A model generated the notes under the pieces. That model saw nothing but the letters and a program-made list of their open reading frames with translations. It was not told where the DNA came from and made no database searches. A DNA stretch of 64,000 nt from Pseudomonas tritici. Lineage in GTDB: Bacteria > Pseudomonadota > Gammaproteobacteria > Pseudomonadales > Pseudomonadaceae. Both the position numbers and the translations under genes were made by a program. Positions 46,201 to 53,823 of the stretch are shown here, piece after piece; position 1 is the first letter of the stretch; every line of letters starts with the position of its first letter. The stretch covers positions 930,001-994,000 of the forward strand of contig NZ_CP077084.1 of assembly GCF_014268275.3 (NCBI RefSeq), given 5' to 3'.

Positions 46201-47472
46201 CTAGGGTGGCAAGGCCGATTCGCGGCGCAGTTTGTCGCCGGCCGGGTTGAGGGCTTCGCGCAAGAAACCAACGCCGGTGCGCCGGTCCAGGCGGAACAGG
46301 GTGTTGGTGACATACACGTCATCGCGCACGCCGACCACCTCCACCACCTCGCTCACGCAGCGACGGCCATCGGGCATACGCGTCAGTTGGATAATCACGT
46401 CCAGTGCGGCGCAGATCATCTGGCGCAAGGTTTTTTCCGCGATCACGCGACCGGTCAGGCCCACCAGGGTTTCCAGGCGCAGCAACGCATCCTGGGCATT
46501 GTTGGCGTGCACCGTGCTCATGGAGCCGTCGTGACCGGTGTTCATCGCAGTCATCACGTCGAGCACTTCCACACCACGGATTTCCCCGAGGATGATGCGG
46601 TCCGGGCGCATCCGCAAAGCGTTGCGGATCAGGTCGCTGGACCTGACCTCACCGTGTCCCTCAGCGTTGGGCGGACGGGTTTCCAGGCGGACCACGTGCG
46701 GGTGGCCCAGTTGCAGCTCGGCGACGTCTTCGATCGTTACCAAGCGCTCGTGGGGGTTGATCAACTGACTGAGGATATTCAGCAAGGTGGTCTTGCCGGT
46801 ACCCGTACCGCCGCTGATCAGGATGTTGCAGCGCCTGCCCACGGCCTCCTGGAAGAACTCGAAAATGCTCTGGTCGATAGTCTGCATGGCCACCAGATCG
46901 CTGCTCTTGAGCATGTCTTTGCGAAACTTTCGAATCGACAGGCACGGGCCGTCCAGGGCAATCGGCGGGATGATCGCGTTCACCCGGCTGCCGTCGGGCA
47001 AGCGTGCATCCACCATCGGCGAGGACTCATCCAGGCGTCGGCCCAGCGGCGCGAGGATACGTTGCATCACGCGTTCCACGTGGTGGTCGTCGATGAAGCG
47101 CAAGTCACTCTGGTGCAGCAGGCCATCACGTTCGATAAACACCCGGTGCGGCCCGTTGACCAGGATTTCGGTGACCGACGGGTCGCGCAACAGCACTTCC
47201 AGCGGGCCGAAACCGGTGAGTTCGTCGACGATCTCTTCGGCCAGGCGCTCCATCTCATAGCGCGAAATCGCCAGGCGCATGCGCGTGATGTATTCCGACA
47301 CCTTGTCGATGACAAATTGCGCCAGCGACTGGCGCGTGCCTTCGAGCAGGTTTTTGCCCGACTCCTCGATGGCGTCGATGATGTAGCGATGCAGCACCAG
47401 TTTCAGCCCATCGTGATCGCTGTTGCCGCTGACGCTGCGGGCCGGACCGCCAAACAGTTTTTCGCCGCTCAT
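46201..47472 (-). CDS. tadA: TadA pilus assembly ATPase (CpaF)
   Basis: The protein has 423 residues. The Walker A motif is GGTGTGKTT at residues 221-229, the Asp box [11 protein letters not shown] and the Walker B motif [10 protein letters not shown]. The N-terminal half carries the CpaF-type domain ([20 protein letters not shown]). It is a hexameric ATPase that powers both extension and retraction of Tad pili. The start codon overlaps the tadZ stop (ATGA). Confidence 0.95.
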   Translation of the reverse strand: MSGEKLFGGPARSVSGNSDHDGLKLVLHRYIIDAIEESGKNLLEGTRQSLAQFVIDKVSEYITRMRLAISRYEMERLAEEIVDELTGFGPLEVLLRDPSVTEILVNGPHRVFIERDGLLHQSDLRFIDDHHVERVMQRILAPLGRRLDESSPMVDARLPDGSRVNAIIPPIALDGPCLSIRKFRKDMLKSSDLVAMQTIDQSIFEFFQEAVGRRCNILISGGTGTGKTTLLNILSQLINPHERLVTIEDVAELQLGHPHVVRLETRPPNAEGHGEVRSSDLIRNALRMRPDRIILGEIRGVEVLDVMTAMNTGHDGSMSTVHANNAQDALLRLETLVGLTGRVIAEKTLRQMICAALDVIIQLTRMPDGRRCVSEVVEVVGVRDDVYVTNTLFRLDRRTGVGFLREALNPAGDKLRRESALPP

Positions 47473-48662
47473 CGTCCCGCCCCCAGGATGCGTTCAAACC
47501 AGCGCATTGAGGGCTTAGCAAGGCCCTCGGAGCGTTTTGCCAGGCGCTCGCCCAAGGTGCGTACGGCTTGGGTCAGGGGTTCACGTGGGGCCAGGGCGAA
47601 CAGGGTCTGGCCTTGGTTTTTCACGTTCAGGCGCAGCTCAGCGCTCAGGGGCAGCACGGCGACGCACTCAAGGCCGAAGCTTTTTTCCAGGGCGTCGGTG
47701 TCCGGCGCACAGGCCTTGATGTACCGGTCGATCACCAGCCTGGCGTGATCGAGCTTCATGCCTTTTTCGCGCCAGCGGCTGAGCACCGCGAGGTTGCGGC
47801 GACAGTCCAGTACGTTTTGGTCGGTGCACCACAGCAGCTTGTCGCAATGGCTGACAAAGGTGCGCAGCGCTTCACTGTCTGGCTGGCCGGTGATGTTCAC
47901 GACGATGTGCTGGAAGTGTTGGCGCAGTGCGCTGAGTAACATGTACAGCTCGGCGGCGCTGGTCAGTTTGAGTGGCTCGTCACCGGTGGCGTACGCCAGG
48001 ATGCGCAGGCCATCCAGGGCGGTGGTAAAGGCACTGTTGATCAACGTGGTATCAAGGCGGCGTAAATGCCGCAACGCATCACCGAAATTGAACGTGCTCT
48101 CCAGGCCCAGCAAGGCCAGGCTGTCGCTGCGGGGCAGGCCCAGGTCGAGCAGTAAGGTCTGCTGCCCGCTTTTCTGCACGACCATGGCCAGGTGGGTTGC
48201 CAGCATTGCGCCGTCAGCGTTGCTCTGAGTGCCAAACAGTACGGTCAGGCCCCCCAGCTGTGCATTGTGGGCGACGGTTGGCAGGCGCTTGCTCAGGCGT
48301 CGCACCAGCCCCGCCACTTCGCTGGAACGCGAGCCGTAGGCTACAAAGTCGCGGGCACCGGCGCGCATGGCGTTGAGTACCAGCTGGTTGTCCATGCCAT
48401 CGCCGAGGGCGACCACGGCGAGCATCGGCTTGGCTTCCAGGGCACCTTCGATGAGCGCGCTCTGGGCCACGACGTTTTCCCGGTCGAGGCCGACGAACAC
48501 CAGGTTGGCGAACGTCACGTCCACCAGCGCCAGCAGTTCGTCCAGGCTGCCGGTGCCGGCGCTGACGACTTGGCCAAGGGGCGCGAGGGCACCCTGCAGC
48601 CACTCCAGGTCGGTGGTGTTGCGCGTGATGGCGAGGAAGGTCTGGCTCAGGCTATCGCTCAT
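47469..48662 (-). CDS. tadZ: TadZ/CpaE pilus localisation protein
   Basis: The protein has 397 residues. The N-terminal part resembles an atypical receiver domain (residues 1-125). The rest is a ParA/MinD-like P-loop fold with a degenerate nucleotide loop (LTVLFGTQSNADGAMLATHL in place of KGGxGKT). Further segments are DLGLPRSDSLALLGLESTFN and HIVVNITGQPDSEAL. TadZ marks the pole or site where the Tad machine is built. Its start overlaps the rcpA stop and its stop overlaps tadA. Confidence 0.9.
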   Translation of the reverse strand: MSDSLSQTFLAITRNTTDLEWLQGALAPLGQVVSAGTGSLDELLALVDVTFANLVFVGLDRENVVAQSALIEGALEAKPMLAVVALGDGMDNQLVLNAMRAGARDFVAYGSRSSEVAGLVRRLSKRLPTVAHNAQLGGLTVLFGTQSNADGAMLATHLAMVVQKSGQQTLLLDLGLPRSDSLALLGLESTFNFGDALRHLRRLDTTLINSAFTTALDGLRILAYATGDEPLKLTSAAELYMLLSALRQHFQHIVVNITGQPDSEALRTFVSHCDKLLWCTDQNVLDCRRNLAVLSRWREKGMKLDHARLVIDRYIKACAPDTDALEKSFGLECVAVLPLSAELRLNVKNQGQTLFALAPREPLTQAVRTLGERLAKRSEGLAKPSMRWFERILGAGR

Positions 48663-49876
48663 TGGGAAAGTCCACTGCGACGGTCGAAATTACCGTTTTC
48701 CAGGAAGAACATCCGGTACCAGTTCGGGTCGTAGCCGCGCAGTTTTTCACCAGGCAGCGACGGCAGTTGGGCGTTGGCGGCCAACGGCTGCACCAGGTGC
48801 GGCGTGACGATCATCAGCAGTTCTTTTTCTTCGCGGCTGATGTTGGAGTCGCGGAAAAATGCCCCGAGGACCGGGATATCGCCCAGCCCGGGAAACTTGC
48901 TGATGGTGGAGCGGTTATTGGTACTGATCAGGCCACTGATCACGAAACTTTCGCCATCGGCCAGGGACACGCTGGTGTCGGTGCGGCGCACGGTCAGGGC
49001 CGGCACCTGGATGCCTTGGATCTGCACCGCGTTGCTGTAGTCCAGCTCACTGACTTCCGGCGCCACCTTGAGGGTGATGCGGTTGCGGTCAATCACGGTG
49101 GGGGTCAGGGTCAGGCGAATGCCGAACTCCTTGTACTCGATGGAGATGGTGTCGCTGCCGGCGCTGGGCACCGGGATCGGTACCTCGCCACCGGCCAGGA
49201 AGGACGCGCTCTGACCGCTCATGGCCACCAGGCTTGGGCGTGCCAGGGTGTAGGCGAAACCGCTGCGTTCCAGCGCGTTGATCATGGCTTTGACCCGGCC
49301 CCCGCCAAACCCGATGTTGAAACTCTCAGTGCTCACCGGCAGCTTGAAGACGCTCTCCGCGGGGGACAGGAGATTGGGGCTGCCAAGGAAGAAGTTTGTG
49401 CCAATGCCCAAAAACTTCGTGCTGGCTTCCTTGAGCTTGGTGCGGCTGACTTCCACAAAGCGGATATCGGTCTGCACCTGGCTGGGCAGCAGTGGGTCTT
49501 GCGATGGCGACAATGATAGGCTGGTCAGCGCCGAGGTGGCTTTGCCCTTGACGAACACCATGCTCTGGCGCGGCGCGCTGGCACAGGCGGTCCACACCAT
49601 CAGGCTGGTGGCGCCGCTGGTGACGCCGGTCAGCAGGAAGTGACGGTCGCCATTGACGCGCACATCGGCAATTTTCGGGTCGCCGATTGCCAGGCGCGTG
49701 ATCGCCACTGGCGATTGCAGCTCTTGTTGCAGGCCTTCTCCCACTTCGACCACGGCCGGCAGTTGACCCAGGGCGCTGCAGTTGCCCGGCGCCGCCAAGG
49801 CCATGCCGACCGGCAGGCACGACAGCATCAAAGCCCAAGCCATTTGCGTGAACATGGGTGCGTAGCGATGGCTCAT
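48659..49876 (-). CDS. rcpA: RcpA outer-membrane secretin (CpaC)
   Basis: The protein has 405 residues with a signal peptide ending near LPVGMALAAPG. The N-terminal domain of the BON/CpaC-type has LAIGDPKIADVRVNG, and the secretin core has SFLAGGEVPIPVPSAG, FGIRLTLTPTVI and VISGLISTNNRSTISKFPGL. The C-terminal part ends with the conserved EEKELLMIVTPHLVQPL. It forms the multimeric outer-membrane pore for the Flp pilus. It lies 19 bases after rcpC in the operon. Confidence 0.93.
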   Translation of the reverse strand: MSHRYAPMFTQMAWALMLSCLPVGMALAAPGNCSALGQLPAVVEVGEGLQQELQSPVAITRLAIGDPKIADVRVNGDRHFLLTGVTSGATSLMVWTACASAPRQSMVFVKGKATSALTSLSLSPSQDPLLPSQVQTDIRFVEVSRTKLKEASTKFLGIGTNFFLGSPNLLSPAESVFKLPVSTESFNIGFGGGRVKAMINALERSGFAYTLARPSLVAMSGQSASFLAGGEVPIPVPSAGSDTISIEYKEFGIRLTLTPTVIDRNRITLKVAPEVSELDYSNAVQIQGIQVPALTVRRTDTSVSLADGESFVISGLISTNNRSTISKFPGLGDIPVLGAFFRDSNISREEKELLMIVTPHLVQPLAANAQLPSLPGEKLRGYDPNWYRMFFLENGNFDRRSGLSQ

Positions 49877-49895
49877 TCAAGGCATCCTTGCTCGA

Positions 49896-50837
49896 TCACG
49901 GAGTTTGTGGCGCCGCTTGGGCACCGCGAATCACTTCAATGCCACGGCGCACGCCAGGCCCGCCACCGGCCGGCGCGATTCGTTTTGGCGGGCCGGTCAG
50001 GGCTAATTGGGTGAATTGGTAAAGGTCGCGGTTGGCGCTGTCGAGTTTCTCCGGCGCGTCGTTTTCGCCGGCCCAGTAGCGGCTGAGCAGTTGCTCCTCG
50101 GCGCTGCGTACGGCCAGGCGCAAGGTGCCGGCTTGCGCCGCGAGCATCAGGCGGCTTAATAAAGGCTCTGGCACGGCCAGCACCACGGTGCGTGCGGCGG
50201 CGCGGCGTTGGGCGGCTTGGACGCGCTCTTCGGCCGTGGCCGGCGGTGGCAGTGCGGGCTGGCCATCGTTGGCCAAACCCAACTGATCGCCGACGCTGAG
50301 CAGGCGCATCGCCGGAAGGGCAACCTGGGCCGATTGCTCGCTGTTGCTGGCATCCTGGCGCAGGAACAGCAACACATCCACGTAATCCCCGGGGGTCAAC
50401 TGGCCGCCCGCGCCGATCACCTCATCCACGGCGACGGCCAGCGCGCGTTCATTGGGACGAATCATGCGCGCCAGCGGGCCACCGCCGCTGAAGCTGTCCT
50501 CGGTGAGCCAGGTGCCTGCACCCAGGGCGCGCAGCGGCATGCGGCCGAGGGCCTGGTCGAGTTGGGTCAGGCTGCCGGCAGGCACGGTGCGCAGTTTTTC
50601 CACCGCGAGGTCGGCGGCGGTCAGGGGAATAAAGGCGGGCACGTCATGCACCAGGACCACTACCGGTTGGCGGGTTTGGTCTTCAGCGGTGGCGACGGTG
50701 TTTTCCACGGAAACGACAGGTGCGGCGGGGGCTGCGACAGGTTCCGGTGCGCGGCTCAAAACAAGCCCCCAGTACCCGGCGATCAATGCCCCGATCAGCA
50801 ACAAGCCGGCCAGGACCATGCTGATGCGACTGTTCAT
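49896..50837 (-). CDS. rcpC: RcpC/CpaB pilus assembly protein
   Basis: The protein has 313 residues from the ATG at 50837, with GGGAGAGCC upstream. One N-terminal membrane helix (MVLAGLLLIGALIAGYWGLV) is followed by a SAF-type domain (VVVLVHDVPAFIPLTAADLA) and the CpaB core (AVDEVIGAGGQLTPGDYVDV). It lies in the periplasm and supports the RcpA secretin. It is the first gene of the eight-gene operon that runs to the DUF3613 gene, and it is divergent from flp. Confidence 0.9.
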   Translation of the reverse strand: MNSRISMVLAGLLLIGALIAGYWGLVLSRAPEPVAAPAAPVVSVENTVATAEDQTRQPVVVLVHDVPAFIPLTAADLAVEKLRTVPAGSLTQLDQALGRMPLRALGAGTWLTEDSFSGGGPLARMIRPNERALAVAVDEVIGAGGQLTPGDYVDVLLFLRQDASNSEQSAQVALPAMRLLSVGDQLGLANDGQPALPPPATAEERVQAAQRRAAARTVVLAVPEPLLSRLMLAAQAGTLRLAVRSAEEQLLSRYWAGENDAPEKLDSANRDLYQFTQLALTGPPKRIAPAGGGPGVRRGIEVIRGAQAAPQTP

Positions 50838-51169
50838 GACGGCTCTCCCTTTCCCCGTTGCACTACACACCCGTCTAATCCAAACGAGTTAATCCGCAAC
50901 CTGGCTGTGATGAACATCTAACGATTTGGCTATTTGAAGGTAGCTCAGCTAGGACAAAAAGCCATTAACCCAGGAAAAAATTATCGGTCCTTTAAACCTC
51001 GCCTTTTAAACCCTACGTTTATGGCGCCAACGTTGCGACTAATACTTTGTGATTAATCCGTTCTTACAGTTGTGAGTCTGAGGTTTGTTGACAATGCTTT
51101 AGTGGCACGCCGTGATCATCTGGTGATAGAGCCCTTCCGGCTTTCAGTGGCGTTTTAGGGAGAAGTATT
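50838..51169. promoter_or_regulatory. Divergent control region rcpC operon / flp
   Basis: This 332-base gap has no gene and is AT-richer than its surroundings. Toward flp there is a TTGACA at 51088-51093 with no good -10 at the normal distance, as expected of an activator-dependent promoter. The ten-base word CTACGTTTAT at 51013-51022 also occurs upstream of pprB (42544-42553). The flp ribosome site is GGGAGAAG. PprB is the likely activator, by analogy with P. aeruginosa. Its binding site cannot be proven here. Confidence 0.5.
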
Positions 51170-51361
51170 ATGTTCCTTGACATGATGTTGAAACTTTATG
51201 TCCAGACGCAGTTGTTTTTTCAACGCAAAGACGGCGCGTCGGGTATTGAATACGCGATTATCGTGGCCATGGTTGCACTGGTGATCGTCGGTGCAGGTAC
51301 AGGCCTTGGAACTAAGATCAAGTCCATCTTTGATAGCGTCGCTACTAAAATGACGACTTGA
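51170..51361 (+). CDS. flp: Flp/Fap major pilin
   Basis: The protein has 63 residues. The processing site lies after Gly22 in QRKDGASGIEYAIIVAMVAL, with Glu at +5 followed by Tyr, the Flp signature. The mature pilin would be 41 residues: a hydrophobic helix and a short polar end (GTKIKSIFDSVATKMTT). FppA should cleave it. It is the main subunit of the thin, bundle-forming Tad pili. Confidence 0.95.
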   Translation: MFLDMMLKLYVQTQLFFQRKDGASGIEYAIIVAMVALVIVGAGTGLGTKIKSIFDSVATKMTT

Positions 51362-51419
51362 TAGTCTGCTGATAACTGTGAGAAACACTCATTAACGTTC
51401 TTTCTGTCCAGGTACAGCC

Positions 51420-51824
51420 ATGAGCGCCTCTTTTTCTTCCCGCCAACAAATTCTTTTGGTGGATGATGAAGAGGACGCCCTCATCGAACTCGCCGAGTCC
51501 CTCGAAAACGAGGGGTTTGTCTGTTTTACCGCCAACTCCGTCACCTTCGCCCTGCAAGAATTGACACTCCATCCCGACATCGCCCTGGTCATCACCGACC
51601 TGCGTATGCCCGAGGAAAGTGGCATTTCCTTGATCAAGCGCCTGCGCGAACACACCTCACGTTCTCATCTGCCCGTGATTGTGATGTCGGGCCATGCCGA
51701 AATGGATGATGTGAGCGACATGCTGCGTTTGCAGGTGTTGGACCTGTTCCGCAAGCCGATCTACCTGGTGCGGCTGATCGACACGTTGAACAACCTGTTT
51801 CCCCTTCCCAACGCTAAATCGTAG
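51420..51824 (+). CDS. Single-domain response regulator next to flp
   Basis: The protein has 134 residues, only a receiver domain, with the acidic pair in LLVDDEEDALIELAES, Asp60 (VITDLRMPEESG), Ser90 (VMSGHAE) and Lys112 (FRKPIYL). There is no output domain, so it works through protein contact, like CheY, or as a phosphate sink. It starts 58 bases after flp on the same strand and could be on the flp transcript. Likely partners are PprA or a GacS/RetS-type kinase, but this is a guess. I know of no equivalent next to flp in P. aeruginosa. Confidence 0.85.
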   Translation: MSASFSSRQQILLVDDEEDALIELAESLENEGFVCFTANSVTFALQELTLHPDIALVITDLRMPEESGISLIKRLREHTSRSHLPVIVMSGHAEMDDVSDMLRLQVLDLFRKPIYLVRLIDTLNNLFPLPNAKS

Positions 51825-51953
51825 TGAGCGGGCTTGCCCCGCGCTGGGCTGCGCAGCAGCCCCATTGGCGGCGCTGAGTTTCCACAGTTGGAACGGAGGC
51901 GGCTGAATAGTGGGCTGCTGCGCAGCCCCGCGCGGGGCAAGCCCGCTCACTAC
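51821..51953. repeat. Long palindrome of a second REP family
   Basis: GTAGTGAGCGGGCTTGCCCC and its complement continue to GCGC(T/G)GGGCTGCGCAGCAGCCC, about 42 paired bases with one or two mismatches around a 50-base centre. It overlaps the stop codon of the response regulator gene and ends three bases before the TpsB stop. It may serve as terminator for both convergent genes. Confidence 0.85.
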
Positions 51954-51955
51954 AG

Positions 51956-53638
51956 TCAGAGCTGATAACTGAAGCTTAACGAGTAGCGCGGGCGTCGATC
52001 GAAGCTGTCCAGCGCTACGTCGGACATCGGCTTGGCGACTTCCAGCGCGATGTTGTAGTACTTGGCGTCGCCAAAGCGCAGCCCCACCGCTGCCGATGAC
52101 ATGTCGTTACCCTTGACCGGCAGGTCGTTGAACCAGGTCTTGGCGCGGTCGAACACCACGTAGGGTTGCAGGATCCTCACCCAGTCGCCGGCGCGGTTGT
52201 AGCTGTAGTTGACCTCGTACGCCACGCCCCAGCCTTTGTCGCCCGTGCCCTGGTCGTCGGGGTAGCCGCGCCCGAAGCTTTGCCCGCCGAAGGTGGCGCG
52301 TTCGCTGTCGGGCAGGTTGTCGTTACTCCAGTAGAGCGCACCGGACAGTACGCCTTGCCAGTTGTCGAGCAGCTTGTTGCTTTGCACGCCGGACAGGCGC
52401 AGGCGGAAGAAGTCGAGGTCGGGTTTAAGACCGCCGAAATCCGTGTGAGTCGTGGCGCCCATGCCATTGATGCCTTGGTACACACCGCCGCTGATGATGC
52501 GCAGCGACGTGGTGTCTGCCTTGCGCCAGTCTCCTTCGAAGGCCAGGGCGCGCAGGTCGGTTTGCAGTTCAAAGCGCTGGGGGAAGCCGTCCAGTGTGTA
52601 ACGGGTGGTCTGGTCGACGGCATAGAGGCGCGTACCGAGGCTCAACGACTCCGTGGGCGAGGCGATAAAGGGGTGGCTGAGGCCGATTGAGTAACGGTCG
52701 ATTTCCTGGTGCGGCTTGAGCTCGAAGCCATCACCCAGTTGCAGGCGGGTGCTGGGGTCGGCGCGGTAGCGTTCGCCGGAGAGCACCACCTGGGTGCCCT
52801 CGGCATTGATGAATTGGCTGTAGCTGGCGCGGTAGTAATGTTCTTTGTCTTCGCCAGGTGGAAACAGGCCGCTGAGGCTCAGTTGTTCGCCCATGGACGT
52901 CCATGAGTTGCTGGTGCCGGTCAGCAGCGCCTGGGTTCCGCCGCGGCTGGCCTCGTTGAGGCTCATGCTGGTGGTGAAGGGCTTGCGGCTGGCGGTGATC
53001 TGCATGTGAGTGCCGCCGTCTGTCGTGCTTGGCGGAGGCACTTGCGCCTGCAAGGTCACGCCTGGGATGGCGCTCATCAGGGTGGTGTAGCGCTCGAAGG
53101 TCTTGCGCGTGAGTGGGCGCTCGGCCGTGAGTTTTCCCGCCAGTTTGTCGACGTAGGACGAGACGGCGCCGATGTCGCCTTGCAGCTGGTAATCGCGGAT
53201 GTAGCCTTCGACCAGCACCACCTGCACCAGGCCGCCTTCGAAGCGTTGTTCCGGCAGGAAGGCGTAGGACAGCAGGTAGCCGTCTTCCTGGTAGCGCCGG
53301 GTGATGTTGCGGGTGGCTTCGATCAATTGCGCCAGGTTGGTTTCATGGCCAATCAGCGGCTCGAATACCTGGGCGATGTCCTTGAGTGGGTAAACCGTTC
53401 CGCCGTCGATCTGCAGTTTTCGAATGGTCACTTTGCTGTCCATCAGCAACGGCTGCCCGGCGGTGGGGGCTGGCACCGGCACCTGGGTGGGCGTCGCGGC
53501 CGGTCGGTAGGCATCGGCGGGCAGGTTGGGCACCGGAAGGTTACGGATGGTGTCGTTGCTGTTGAGGAAGCTGGGTAGGGTATCGGCGTGGGCGTAAGCA
53601 CTGAGGGTGAGCAATAACAACGGTGTCAAAGCGCGCAT
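51956..53638 (-). CDS. TpsB-type outer-membrane transporter (ShlB/FhaC/HecB family)
   Basis: The protein has 560 residues from the ATG at 53638, with GGAG upstream. The signal peptide MRALTPLLLLTLSAYAHA is followed by a Pro-rich linker. Two POTRA domains come next (about 66-145: VTIRKLQIDGGTVYPLKDIA; about 146-220: LVQVVLVEGYIRDYQLQGDI) and then a 16-strand barrel that ends in FSYQL with a terminal aromatic/hydrophobic strand. The L6 motif is present as FGRGYPDDQG (VRGY-like). TpsB proteins export large TpsA adhesins or haemolysins across the outer membrane. No TpsA is visible, and the only secreted neighbour is the repeat-rich lipoprotein upstream on the same strand. Confidence 0.9.
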   Translation of the reverse strand: MRALTPLLLLTLSAYAHADTLPSFLNSNDTIRNLPVPNLPADAYRPAATPTQVPVPAPTAGQPLLMDSKVTIRKLQIDGGTVYPLKDIAQVFEPLIGHETNLAQLIEATRNITRRYQEDGYLLSYAFLPEQRFEGGLVQVVLVEGYIRDYQLQGDIGAVSSYVDKLAGKLTAERPLTRKTFERYTTLMSAIPGVTLQAQVPPPSTTDGGTHMQITASRKPFTTSMSLNEASRGGTQALLTGTSNSWTSMGEQLSLSGLFPPGEDKEHYYRASYSQFINAEGTQVVLSGERYRADPSTRLQLGDGFELKPHQEIDRYSIGLSHPFIASPTESLSLGTRLYAVDQTTRYTLDGFPQRFELQTDLRALAFEGDWRKADTTSLRIISGGVYQGINGMGATTHTDFGGLKPDLDFFRLRLSGVQSNKLLDNWQGVLSGALYWSNDNLPDSERATFGGQSFGRGYPDDQGTGDKGWGVAYEVNYSYNRAGDWVRILQPYVVFDRAKTWFNDLPVKGNDMSSAAVGLRFGDAKYYNIALEVAKPMSDVALDSFDRRPRYSLSFSYQL

Positions 53639-53736
53639 AGGACACTCCATGGTCAAAATTGCTGCAGCGTTTCGCAGATGCCCGCCGGGCTCTGGGGGCG
53701 CGGTTCGGGTGTTTTCAGGGGTCGATCATTGACCCC

Positions 53737-53771
53737 TAAAAAAGACGAGAGACTTAGTGGGTCTCTCGTCT
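53737..53771 (-). terminator. Terminator of the repeat-rich lipoprotein gene
   Basis: AGACGAGAGAC-TTAGTGG-GTCTCTCGTCT is an 11-base perfect stem followed on the minus strand by TTTTTTA. A second small palindrome (AGGGGTCGATCATTGACCCCT) lies just beyond it, toward TpsB. The two genes are therefore probably separate transcripts, with the TpsB promoter in 53639-53736. Confidence 0.85.
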
Positions 53772-53823
53772 CAACCAAGCGTAGGCGCTGTAGGTGAGGC
53801 CGTCTAATCGGCCAGGTGCAATT

